This document shows, piece after piece, positions 54,161 through 64,000 of a DNA stretch of 64,000 bases. This stretch comes from Heterobasidion occidentale (lineage: Eukaryota > Basidiomycota > Agaricomycetes > Russulales > Bondarzewiaceae): positions 248,001-312,000 of the forward strand of contig JBCAQO010000001.1 of assembly GCA_039111635.1 (NCBI GenBank), written 5' to 3'. Both the position numbers and the translations under genes were made by a program. Every line of letters starts with the position of its first letter. Within the stretch, counting starts at the first letter, position 1. The notes beneath the pieces were generated by a model. That model saw only the letters and a program-made list of their open reading frames with translations, ran no database searches and was not told the origin of the DNA.

Positions 54161-54649
54161 GGTGGCTTGGGATATGGGTTATCGAGACGTGGAGGAAAGT
54201 GGCAGATGTATAGTTGCAAAAGCATGGCTGTGAAGATTTATACGCTGCAGGAGAGTGGCGAGTGGAAGGTGGCCGATGCGCATAACAATGGACGGGATGT
54301 GGCAGTCACGGCGTAAGGCACAAGATGGCGAGGTGGTGGATGTGGCAGTCGAAGCACCGCAATGCGGAGGCAAAAGATGGCGAGGTGGCGGATGTGGCTC
54401 GCATCGTTGTGCCTCGGCTCTGTCGGTTTGGTCTATTAGGCATTGTAAACCACACTGTTTCAGTTTTACGGCGCTTGGAATGGAGTATAGGCTGTTTCAA
54501 CGCAATTGCGCATGTTGCTTAGGCGGACTGAACAAATGCACGGTTCGATAGACAAGCAAAGTGCAATCGATTTACTGTAAATTCAACGCCCCGAGAGTAA
54601 GCAAATGTGGTATCATCATCGGGCGGAGGTGTACTGCAGATGGATGCCA
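54161..54649 (-). promoter_or_regulatory. X3-Y3 intergenic region
   Basis: It contains repeated GCCAC/GCCACC/TGCCACATCC blocks on the minus strand (for example 54300-54400) and TATAAATC at ~54241 on the minus strand, like the regions before Y1 and Y2. A ~45-bp GATGGCGAGGTGG-type unit is repeated at 54327 and 54378. Confidence 0.5.
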
Positions 54650-56625
54650 CTACACCGTCCGCGCTATTTTTCGTGGTCGCTCTTCAGCATAGCCTCGCAG
54701 CTGCTCGTCGTTAGCCACCTGAGACGTCCACCTCCCTCGTTTCTTGACCTGTCGAGAACAACAAGTTTGCCAAGCTCCCACATATCCAGTCAGATCGCTG
54801 TGGTGTACTCTATACTCAGACCCGACCTCGGATGAATCGATGCTTTCATCGCTATCAGAGTCAGAAGTGTCGCGATGGCAGACATCGCCCCTACAACAAG
54901 AACATGACGAGGGTATCCATGCAAATCGGCTATTGAAGCATGGCCCAATACAGGTTGGAGGAGGCAGACGGCGTGCCTTGGGTAGTTTTGAGCCTAGGGA
55001 AGGTGCTCTAAGAGGATGGCGAGGTGAAGATGCAAAGTGTGGAGGTGCAGCTCGTTCAAGCCAAGCACGATACGTATAGTCAACATTGCGAAGCATGCAT
55101 GATGCGTCCAGCTCGGATAATGGCCATAATGATTGAACATCAGACGAAAGTCGCGACGACACTGAGTTGATATGATGGAACAGCTTCGGAGCCGAGTCGC
55201 AAATAACAAAGTGAGGTTTTGCCCGAGAAAAAAGGGTTGGTAAGGAGTCGTACGGATAGGAATGATGTGTGGATTTTCGCTGCATCGAGAGTGTTCCTGT
55301 CGCTTCTGGCCAGTTGAATCGATCAAATGAAGGGAGGCGGGAGTCTAATGGCAGCAGCCGGTATTCAAATATTTCATCGCCTTCATATACCTACGAAGTC
55401 ATGAGATGGGGATTAATCAATGGGCGAAGGGACAAACCGTCTCGATGGGGGGCAGAACAAAATCTGCTGGAGCCCACAAAAATTTCCTACAATGGTCCCA
55501 TAGTTTGTTCACCATTCCAGGAGATGGAAGCAAGACCCAGCGGTTGCTGTCGAACGATTTTAACCAATCTAACTGAACTAGAGCAGGCATGAATGTCAAT
55601 CGCGATTAGAGCTTAAACTGGCAACGTACGGTGGATTCTGTTTGCTTGTGTCTCCAGTTCAAGTGTATCATACTTCATTCCCCACCCCCATTCGAGGCGC
55701 GTAAGCTACATTAGATTTCAAGCTTAGATGAACTTTTAAAAAGAAAGAATGGCATCAGACATACCAGCTCGCGGTTTGCCCATAGGCGTTGATTAAGGAG
55801 ATAACATGGCTTGATCGGGGCCTCTGATATATCCTTGTTTGTTATAAGACATTGTTTGGTGTTCAAATTGGCCAGTTGAGGAGCTGGATTATGGGCTTTC
55901 ACGATTTCAGGTGGCCGGTCCACATCTGATGAGGTTGTGATATCAGATGGGATGAATATCAATTGATCATGAGCGTACTAGTAGTATCTGTGGAGCTTGT
56001 CTTGCTGGTACTCGCAAACGGAGCAAATGTATTAGGTTGCTTGGTTCCTGAGAAGCAGGTATATTGATAAATGAGAGATGATAAGCAGAAGCAGCGTACT
56101 TAGAATGGCTTCGCGTTCAATTACTCGGCGTCTTTTGGTTAGGCTTGACACAGTCGATGTCGTGGACTCTATGCTGCGCTTTCTACCAGACAATTTCACG
56201 CCTGATTCTACGGGCTGTTGAATAGCACATGTGTGTTTCGAGCGTTCGGAACGGGGAACAATATCTTAAACAGCTAGTGATTCAGCGAACAGGAAGGCAG
56301 GGAGCACGGATAGGAATACACTACAGATATGTGAGGATCCTGTGCTACTACCGTCACTCTTGGATGGACTTGACCCGATCAACGTTGACCCTGTGCTGTT
56401 CGATGCGCTGGAATGATTTACAGCCAAAGGCATAGATAGTGGATTGTGACTGAGATGTTCGGAATGCTCAGACTGTGGATGGGTATCTATAGAATTGAAT
56501 ATATGAGTGAATGCGAAGAAAGGTAATATGAGCGTAGGCGTACTTGAGATGTCTAAAGGACTTGTGTCGACACCGCCCCCGGCCACGCTTGCCCACTTCA
56601 ATGGTAAAGATCCTATGATTCCCAT
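54650..56625 (-). CDS. X3: HNH-like paralogue family, intact-looking copy
   Basis: ATG at 56625 (MGIIGSLPLKWASVAGGGVD). Short GT-AG introns separate a Ser-rich exon (TLIGSSPSKSDGSSTGSS), a basic exon (GRKRSIESTTSTVSSLTKRR) and the core CLITNKDISEAPIKPCYLL (~55840). After the next introns come LTRLEWGWGMKYDTLELETQ (~55690), LDWLKSFDSNRWVLLPSPGM (~55570) and VYEGDEIFEYRLLPL (~55390). The last exon has PYDSLPTLFSRAKPHFVICD (~55245) and an acidic DSDSDESIDSSEVGSEY tail ending RPRKIARTV. Same architecture as X2. Catalytic His positions of an HNH fold are not conserved. Function unknown. Confidence 0.65.
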
Positions 56626-57206
56626 TGCACTTAAATGTTCAGTTTCCTGGCTATGGATTGTACTTGTGAGGATGAGTGTTTTCGAGTGAAGGTTGATATA
56701 GATGCGGGCTGCAAACCCTAGCTGCGCGACAAGAAGACGGCAAGACGAGTGAGCCACCCGGATAGTCATGTGACGCAAAGGCAAAGTGGCGGAAGACATT
56801 TCATTTCATTCATTTCACAACATTTCACAATGCCACAGGAGATTGAGGCATTCGCCACGCGTACTCATATGACTCCTAATGATGCATGATGCATGATGCA
56901 TGATGACTGGACACGTTCTTTGTTACTCGTGACATCCGCCACGGATGCTCAAACAAATTCCAGGGATCATCACGCACAAAAAAATCAATAGCTGATATCG
57001 CCATGCCGGCCCCGCGGAGCAGTCAGAAACGAAAATAGTGACCAAGGGTGTGACCAGAGCTGCATAAAACCAAGGTTTCCCGACCGACTTTTTTCAAGAC
57101 AAGCAGTCACTATGCAGCCATCCTAGGTACACGTCTAGGCGTGCGGTTTGCCGCGATCAGACCATAAACGAATGAAGTGATAGTGCAGCCATCATTTCCA
57201 GTATAT
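56626..57206 (-). promoter_or_regulatory. X3 promoter region and spacer
   Basis: On the minus strand TCACATGAC (~56767) and GTGGCTCACTCG (~56752) lie at the same distance from the ATG as in X1 and X2. Beyond ~56830 no gene is seen. Confidence 0.5.
56881..56904. repeat. GATGCAT microsatellite
   Basis: About three and a half copies of the 7-mer GATGCAT. Confidence 0.85.
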
Positions 57207-57601
57207 TCAACCGCACACGCTCACGGGATATCCTCGCAAGTGCTTGCCGTTGAGCACACGTGAGGTCCATCGCCCGTACTTCCCGAGCATTTTGAGATAC
57301 TGCGTACACCAGGTCACTATATATTGACCTAGGCTTCTGCGGTACGCTTTATACTCAGATGGGCTGAGGCTCCCGAAGCCATTGTCGCTATCTGAGGCGG
57401 CAGAGCCACCGCTCATGTCGTCATCGCCAGTGCGCAGACAGCGAGAGCAAACAGACGGCCTCCACGTAAATCAGCTGCGGAAGCACGGCCCAGTACAGAC
57501 AGTTGGCGAGATAGGCCGTACCGTGGACAGACGCGCACCCGCGTCGAGAGCAGACGCCCACAGAGGAGTGCGCGATGTAGACGCAGATCTGGGAACACGC
57601 C
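57207..57601 (-). pseudogene. X4: C-terminal fragment of an X gene
   Basis: Reads [15 protein letters not shown], a TGA (Arg codon in X2), then SDSDNGFGSLSPSEYKAYRRSL and GRWTSRVLNGKHLRGYP, which aligns with the C-termini of X1-X3. It is joined at 57602 to a THOC1 fragment and lacks everything upstream, so it is dead. Confidence 0.8.
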
Positions 57602-58260
57602 GCTCAAGAACGTCAAGATTCGACCACAAAAGATGGTATTCGACCCCATCTTCGATAGTCGACGGAGAAGGTCATTGAGAGTGCGAAGAAGGACCAGAGC
57701 CTTGCCCTTTTGAGGCACCATGCCCTGGGTGAGCCGGGCAGCTCGAGATTCGATCCACGAGAAGACGTGTGAACATGACGGGATGGTCTGGGTTTCCAAC
57801 AAGTCTTGAAGAGTTGTAAGAGGGAACGATGGTTCACAGGCATCTGCGGGAATGGGGCATGGTCAGGTTATCATATCACTGCGTACAAAAGTTGGCTAAC
57901 CGTGCTCTGTGAACGCCGAGGACCAGATCCAACCTGACCACCAATTCGCGATAGTAGTTCGTTCCGGATCGTTCAACGCCGCCTCCTCATTGGCCTATAG
58001 CTATGCTATCAGTTTGTACTAATAAAAATGCAAAGAACACGCGACGCACAGCCAAAGCGAATATCTCATTCTTCAACGCGTACTCCCACTGGCTCTTTCG
58101 AATGTCAGGAGTACTCCTGGACGGTGTTCTTCTAGTGTTTTACGAACAAGATGTTCTAGCGTTCTAGTATCGATCGGTGGCGAAGGTAGTTGTTTCAGAA
58201 GAGACGAAAGAGCCTGTTCGGTTGAGGTTATCATAGCGGAGGGAGTCTACTAGAGGTGTC
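57602..58260 (-). pseudogene. THOC1 remnant 2 (5' part of the gene)
   Basis: It is nearly identical to 25727-26382 (promoter-proximal sequence, exons 1-3 and introns), with a handful of substitutions and one-base indels, some in exon 1-2. It stops at the segment encoding LTFLSGVFP and joins X4. The high identity indicates a recent duplication. Confidence 0.9.
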
Positions 58261-59590
58261 CTTCACGTGTGGCGCGGTCCTCTTGTTAGGATCACTTCCT
58301 TTTTAGGCCAATGCCATCAAGGTCACTCATCGGGAAATTTGCAGCGAAATGACATTCTTATATAAAGTAATAAGCTATGTATTAACCATAATATATCCAA
58401 TACTTTTACACCGTACGGGCAAGCCATACATGAGGCGGCACGGTTGGTAGATACCACAACATCCCTCAGGCTTCCCGAACTTCACAAAGAATATCAGATA
58501 TGGGATTAGAAGGTGAAGATGAGCAGGAATGCAACACCGATGACCTCTGGTAAGCAAAAGATTAAAGATAATGAAGTGACTTATCAATCATTCTTCTGGG
58601 TACACAGCTCTAGTATCTTGTCAAGTAATGCCCGGTGATGTTGGTGAAACTCTCATCAACAACAGGTTGACAGCAAATGACAACAAATGGAGGAAAAATA
58701 GCCAAGGTTCAATGTTGATGCACATGCATCGGAGGGACAGCCCTCGAGACAGCCAACAAGAATGTTAAGTGATTCAAAGTAGTACCAAACAATGAAATAG
58801 ACGGCGGGAATTGCGAAGGCTATTATCTTTGTCAGACTGATGTTCTCGGCCAACACATGCTAGAATTTTAGATAAGATCATCCTACATCAGGGAGAAGGG
58901 TTTCGTAAAGGTCAATAAGAAAGCCGAATTGTCAGCAATAGAGCCTACCTTTATAATTAACGATGGAGTTGCCGGTGCCGACAATCCTTGCCAGACTGAC
59001 GTTCACGGCCAACACATGCGAGAGTGACGATGTTTGTCCAGACTTGATCGCGCAACAGCCAATACATGCAAGAGTTTTACATAAGATCAACCTACATCAG
59101 GGAGAAGGGCTTCGCAAAGGTCAATAAGAAAGCCGAATTGTCAGCAACAAAGCCTACCTTTTATAATTAACAATGGAGTTGCCGGTGCCGACAATCTTTG
59201 ACAGACTGACGTTCACGGCCACACATGCGAGAGTGACAATGTTCGTCCAGACTTGATCGCGCAACATCAGCGCGATACTGAGTCTGAATGTGAGTAAAAA
59301 TGAATCAGAAGCAAAATGATTGCGAAATGCAGTAAGAAAGCCGCACGATTGACTGCGATTATCAAGACCTGGACATATGGATGTCCGGTCAGGCTTGACA
59401 CATTAATTGTTCAAATGATTAAGAAATAGCAACGTCTAGCGAGGATATCTACTATTGTAACTAATTATGATGATTGCAGAAGCTACTATCATTGGAAGGA
59501 AAGATATAGTCCCTTCTGCACACAAGATGAAGCGACAGATGATAGGCATTGATACCGTGAAAAGCATATTATACTGCCCGACGTCTAGTA
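58261..59590 (-). pseudogene. Decayed membrane-protein gene with duplicated exon unit
   Basis: Several hydrophobic minus-strand segments are separated by intron-like sequence: MLFTVSMPIICRFIL and FLPMIVASAIIIISY (~59560-59440), VNVSLARIVGTGNSIVNYK (twice, ~59210 and ~59010), and LAENISLTKIIAFAIPAVYF (~58850-58790). They could be exons of a multi-span transporter. No continuous frame or family is recognised. Confidence 0.3.
58850..59263. repeat. Imperfect tandem duplication, ~205-bp unit
   Basis: 58850-59053 and 59057-59263 are about 90% identical by eye (shared blocks CATCAGGGAGAAGGG, GCCGAATTGTCAGCAA, GGAGTTGCCGGTGCCGACAA, GACTTGATCGCGCAACA). A partial third unit precedes at 58826. Confidence 0.85.
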
Positions 59591-59596
59591 CGTTCC

Positions 59597-60720
59597 TCAA
59601 CGGTAGGCTCCCTTGAGATAGGATCCTTCTCGCCTCAGCCGCTTTCTCTGAGCCCTTCTTTCTCTGATCTTGGCCAGCGCACTGTTGGTTGATGCTGCAG
59701 GGTGAGCTGAAGAAAAACTGGGAAAAATCTGACTTCAAAGAATGTCAGAAAGGGTCGAAGATACTTTGGAGATACGTACCAGTTCCACCATAATAATAGC
59801 GCGTCAACTTCCTCCTTTCCTCCACATCCTCAAACAATTCCAATACACTATTGAAGAAACGCTCTGAGTCGGTGACAGTATCTGTTCGAGAAAATACAGC
59901 TGACGACGAGAGGGAAAATCGAGCCTAGAAAGGGGAATCAGAAGCAACATGCGAAGGGGTCTCTTAACAGCTACCTGCGTGGCAATGTAAGCGATCAATG
60001 CCGGTGTGACGCATTTCATACCGTGAATCCGCGCGTTCCCAGACCTTGTGGCCCTCGCATCCTTTTCCACTGAACTTGGAGATGTAAACACGTGCTTATA
60101 GGCCTATGAACATCAGCATGCGAGTTCGTCGAAAGTACCAGATAGGAAAACATACTGAGACGAGCAGCTGGCTCTTGAAAAGCCCCTTCCATGGGTCATC
60201 AGAATCGTACCGATAACCAGCATATAGAAAAATGGGCCACTGTGTCTCCTGGAATAAGCATTTCACCGTCTCGCAATTCCGTTTGATACTGTTTCGAGTG
60301 AGATGAACGGGAAAAAATGAGATTATTTGATCTTACTCAGGATTCGACCAATCCAATCCTGCAGGGCAAAGCAGCGCTCCTGTCTGTTCATGGCGAAAGC
60401 CCCGATCTGATTTCATGTTACGGGAGAGTGGCGGAATAAGGGATTGGCCTCGAGGAGTGATCCAATCGAGGATAGGGCCTTTCATACTCTTTGTATCGTC
60501 CGATCTAGCGCTAGACACCCTTTTTGAATCTGCCCTACAGTTAAATAGCCACACTCAAGGTGATGCGGTCACACTTACTAGTTCCCCTATGTGCATGATC
60601 TCCTCGTCAGAGCCTTCCTGTAGGCGCTCTTCAAGATGGGGGACCATCCGAAGTAATTCTTCATAAACCTTGTACTCCCGCCTCTGCCTATCAAACAATG
60701 AAACACGCAGTGCATGACAA
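59597..60720 (-). pseudogene. Basidiomycete CPAGLDWS-family protein, one frameshift
   Basis: Exons joined by GT-AG introns read EELLRMVPHLEERLQEGSDE (~60670), ILDWITPRGQSLIPPLSRNM (~60470), then DRGFRHEQTGALLCPAGLDW (~60400), QWPIFLYAGYRYDSDDPWKG (~60220) and HVFTSPSSVEKDARATRSGN (~60090). Next come MKCVTPALIAYIATQ (~60020), TDTVTDSERFFNSVLELFED (~59880), LLLWWN in a shifted frame (~59820), and a Lys/Arg-rich end stopping with TGA at 59597. I recognise these motifs from a multi-copy, uncharacterised family in Agaricomycetes. One extra base near 59835 breaks the frame. The 5' end is not defined. Confidence 0.6.
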
Positions 60721-61278
60721 GAATGATTGATTCAGCGAGTTGGCCTTAGATAGGAACGGCTCACTCATATGTCAAGGACTCAGGCTCCTCAGCCAGCTCT
60801 CCCATTCTAAGAAGACCACGTGTGATTATAGACTGGACGTTGCAAAGAGCGTGTACAGTCCGTCCAAAATGACGACCGTGATGAACAAGCGGATCTGTGA
60901 GACACCTTGCGGAGGGTCAGAGGTCGCCCAGGCAGGCGAGGCAAAGTAGTGCTTACGGCCTTTTCCTGGGGCCTAGTTGAAGAGCACTAGGCTGACGTTT
61001 ATCACCAAGAGAGTGGTCCTCAGGCATGGAAGTAAGAACGGTGCGTCGATGAGAAAACGGGCGTGGGACCTGGTATCGCGTCCAAAGTTTTTAACGAGCG
61101 AGCAAGCGAACGAGTCATAAACTATGGTGAGTCAGAAAGTCAGTGGGAGTCAGAGCGAGTCACCTCGGGTAGGAGGAGGAAGGTCGGGCTTCGGGTATCC
61201 AAGCCAATTCGAAGCGACCCTCAAGGGTATTTAGGACATTGACCTGCTCAAGGCCATCTCATCCTGCACTGCCTAGCC
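60721..61278. other. Intergenic region between divergent genes
   Basis: No gene is supported. It should hold the 5' exon of the preceding minus-strand gene and the promoter of the plus-strand gene at 61279. GAGCGAGTCA-type repeats occur near 61095-61160. Confidence 0.35.
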
Positions 61279-62292
61279 ATGTCGTCCCAACCTTTAACTC
61301 GCGAATCACTGGTCATCTCCATCCCTTCTCGTCATCGCCGATACCTGGACAAGGTTCGGGGATCTGACAACGCGGTTTTTCAGTACGACATTCAAACAGG
61401 GGAGATGATTCCATGGAAGTGGTGGGTCTTGTCACCTCAAAAATTTGAAATGTCTGACGCACAATGCAGGCCCGTAAGCTTAAGGGAGGGGGACCGTGTC
61501 GTGCCTTCGTCTCTGAGGAAACACCGCCTGACGAATAGATTTCTCGGGCCGTGTTGTTTGTGCCCCTTGCTCGAGAGAAACGGACCACCGGTGTTCACGG
61601 AGGCAGCTATGTATCTTGCAACGTCGGGTCCTTTCCATGGTCAATACATTGCTCGATGCGCACATGGAGTGTGTGGATATATAGGTCAGTCCCCATCCAA
61701 TGAGCGTGAATACACACGACTTACCAATCTCACAAGTTCGCCTCGAGCATGCCTACCAACGTATTGGTTGTCCAGTGCATATGTACGCGCCTCGTGGTGA
61801 GCACCTCGAGATCAATCTCTAGGTCTAGAATTGACTCCCACGCAGAGGCAACCGAAGCGCGCCCACGACCAGTGCTACACTTTAGCGAAGCAGGATATGT
61901 CCCCCTGAACCCCTTTCCAATGCCTCTGAAACGCACTCACGCACAAATCGGTGAGTGTCAGTACCTGTTTGACATTCAGGTGTAACTCACTCACCATTTC
62001 AGATGTAACCTCGAACGAAAACCCACTTCTCCGCCTTGTGCAAAGGCGCCGTGTCTCTACTCAATATCGACCAAACCCGTTGTATGACCTCCTTCGACAG
62101 ATGGACACGAACATTTATCCAGGTGTTTCCGAAGAGGCCTTTTCCAAATTCTTTGTGAAGTGCTCCTGTCGATTGATCACGACCCGTCGGGCCTTCGCTC
62201 ACCACGAATGCCCGTTGGAAGTAATTGATCTCACCACAGATTCAGATAATCAAGGGGGAGATACCGATGAGGAGCAAGCTACAGAACTCTAG
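61279..62292 (+). CDS. Cys-rich protein with C-terminal SUMO-interacting motif
   Basis: Four exons are inferred from clean GT-AG introns: 61279-61684, ~61738-61797, ~61850-61951 and ~62003-62292. ATG at 61279 (MSSQPLTRESLVISIPSRHR). Exon 1 carries a Cys pair block CCLCP and CAHGVCGY ~40 residues later, a possible zinc site. The last exon has KCSCRLITTRRAFAHHEC, a second Cys/His cluster, then EVIDLTTDSDNQ, a classical SUMO-interacting motif (hydrophobic V-I-D-L followed by acidic/Ser residues), and an acidic end. It is convergent with the SUMO protease gene next door. The protein family itself is not recognised. Confidence 0.65.
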
Positions 62293-62439
62293 AAAATTAG
62301 TACCAAAGCGTTGACACCATAGGATTCATATACAGCCATTACAGTCAGCATAGAATTAATGTACAGCCATTAGACTCAACACCATAGGATTGATACGTAG
62401 CCACTCATTTCAATATGAACCGGCTCATATGCATGAAGA

Positions 62440-64000
62440 TCAAGTTGTGGGAATGGTAAAAGTGCGTATTAAGGGAAGAACCAAAGACTCAATGGTCAGC
62501 AAGTCTGCGAGACAGAACAGTAGTGGCCATGTTCTACAGACTCGACAGCATATGACTTTGAGTCTGCACATTACGCTACGTACTCACCTCCCGAGAGCTG
62601 TTGCCATTCATCAGAAAGTTTGAGGAGTTCTGCCTTCAGCATCTCACGCATGGTGGGAACGACGCCCGCCTCCCATTCTATTTCTGCCCCTGATGCATGC
62701 CCCTTCTTCAATGTCTTGCATGATGGCCCAAGGGCAATAGATCAGGATTCGTGATAGCAAGCATCGTGAAGACTTACCGATGTCGGTCTCATGAACATAT
62801 CCGGGTTTTTCATGAAAAGATAGTTGAAGTGGAGAAGGTACAAGCCACAATCATACTGATTGGGTTGCATGGGCACCTGACGAGGACATTCATTCGAGGC
62901 ATACATCATACACAACAAATGTGACCCACCTCAAACTGTTTTGCATGCGGTTCGAACAGAGGCGTGATATTGATTCGGGCCTTGACCTCCTCACATAGAT
63001 ACTCAGCTAAGCGCCGGCCCGTATTCCGACGCTTTCGGTTGAGAGAATCGAATATAAAGATTTGCGTACTGGCAAAGATCAATTAGGAGTAACAGTGAAA
63101 CGATCATCATCGTTATGGCTCACGCGTGGACCCAACTTGATGTAGTCGAGCCTTCGCTATCCGACAACATAGTCCATCCAAGTCGGTGCGCCGAATCAAC
63201 GGCAAAAACAGTATTGTATTTAGCTGGCGGGCGCTCGAATAGGCCTTGTGGATGGCTTATGACTGCCAAGTACCAATGCTGTTCCGCCCTATCAGTCATG
63301 TCTCAGCAATGTAGTCACGGAACTAAGAAGCTTGCTCGCACTCATCATGTATAGGGACGATCAAGAACTTCTTGCTGAAGATATCGACTCTGTTTGTATG
63401 ACTTTTGGCTGCTTCATAGCCAGCTCGTCTACGAAAAAAAAATAAGCGATCTTCACAGCGCTCCATGAGACGTAACTCACAATCGCGTATAGAAAAACGT
63501 GCTATATATGTGTACCTGGTCCATAGCAACAGAATCCTTCACCCTTGACTTGGCATACCACAGTCTTTGTGTTCATATGAGCGAGCACTCGGGTTTCGGA
63601 TAAAATCGAACACTTACTTTAAACCAAGATTGATGAGATTATCATTTAAGAATCTGCGAGGTTTTAGTCGCTCCATATCCTGTGGTCCGATATCAATCGC
63701 GCCATGGCCAACAAAGGGGTAAGTCAAAATACTGTAGAAAGTCGAGAATAAGTGACAATTTGTATGTATTCATTGATACATACATCGCGCGAGTGTCCGA
63801 TCGAGCAGATGAGTCAGATTGCTTTGGCAAAGGTACTTTCGTGGGCAGCTCTACCTCAACATCATCATCTTCAGACGTGAGAGAACTGAGTGGAGAGGAT
63901 GGAGGAATAGGTAATGCCTCTGAGACCGTTGGCAACGAAGCATCCTCTAGAGCTGATGCTGGAGTATTTGAGGAATTGAAGAGAGGTGGGGGCGCCGGCA
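62440..64000 (-). CDS. SUMO protease, Ulp2/SENP6-7 type (C48 family), 5' end outside the window
   Basis: Exons read on the minus strand: an acidic N-terminal linker (SPLSSLTSEDDDVEVELPTK, ~63890), then the protease domain, with MERLKPRRFLNDNLINLGLK (~63680) and LWYAKSRVKDSVAMDQVHIY with STFFYTRL. FSKKFLIVPIHDE comes next and, after an intron, QHWYLAVISHPQG (catalytic His, ~63260). After another intron TQIFIFDSLNRKRRNTGRRL (catalytic Asp, ~63060) and PMQPNQYDCGLYLLHF (Gln and catalytic Cys, ~62860) follow. The H-D-Q-C set of a Ulp protease is complete. The spacing between WYLAVI and FDSL with an insert is typical of the Ulp2/Smt4 branch, which trims poly-SUMO chains in the nucleus. The last exon and the stop at 62440 are less certain. 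Confidence 0.85.

Overview
The window looks like a transposon-rich, accessory stretch of a basidiomycete (probably Agaricomycete) nuclear genome. The reasons are the short GT-AG introns of about 50-60 bp in every host gene, chromodomain-bearing Ty3/gypsy elements, a basidiomycete-type DDE transposase, and several basidiomycete-restricted protein families. The species cannot be fixed from the sequence. All starts were judged by eye; ATG is stated where it is present.

Layout. 1-12768: two copies of chromovirus family A on the minus strand. A1 is cut by the left edge. A2 runs from 2400 to 12768 and they meet at an LTR-LTR junction. 13319-23026: two X-Y pairs of paralogous, HNH-like nuclear proteins (X1-Y1, X2-Y2) with a THOC1 remnant between them. 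23715-26359: an apparently intact THOC1/HPR1 gene (minus). 26790-28632: a broken DDE transposase. 28632-49409: a nest in which family-B chromovirus copy B+ (31422-42191, plus strand) sits inside copy B- (minus strand, 28632-31421 and 42192-49409), with a perfect 5-bp target duplication. 50101-50935: a solo family-A LTR with a perfect target duplication. 51690-52190: a coiled-coil gene. 52454-56625: a third X-Y pair (minus). 57207-58260: an X fragment fused to a second THOC1 remnant. 58300-60720: broken membrane-protein and CPAGLDWS-family genes. 61279-62292: a Cys-rich protein with a SUMO-interacting motif. 62440-64000: a Ulp2/SENP-type SUMO protease (minus), running off the right edge.

The most unusual biology is in the two retroelement families. 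Both carry a 10-nt primer site, two bases from the LTR, that is complementary to the predicted first 10 nt of their own transcript (Tf1-style self-priming). Both have a leader purged of AUG codons: about 1,760 nt in A2 and 709 nt in B+. The leader nevertheless reads like protein. Both carry extra ORFs between pol and the 3' LTR. In family A these are a small membrane protein, then two ORFs joined by an ATGA stop-start overlap, the second with a zinc knuckle. In family B they are coiled-coil ORFs, one fully nested in another frame of its neighbour and open in both copies. Family B also has a 2.4-kb 3' UTR with about 15 copies of a small hairpin motif and at least one stem with compensatory changes between copies.

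The host part is shaped by segmental duplication of an X-Y-THOC1 block. The X and Y proteins share one architecture and differ mostly in charged low-complexity tracts. Many frameshifts in this window lie in homopolymers, so some 'pseudogenes' may be assembly errors.
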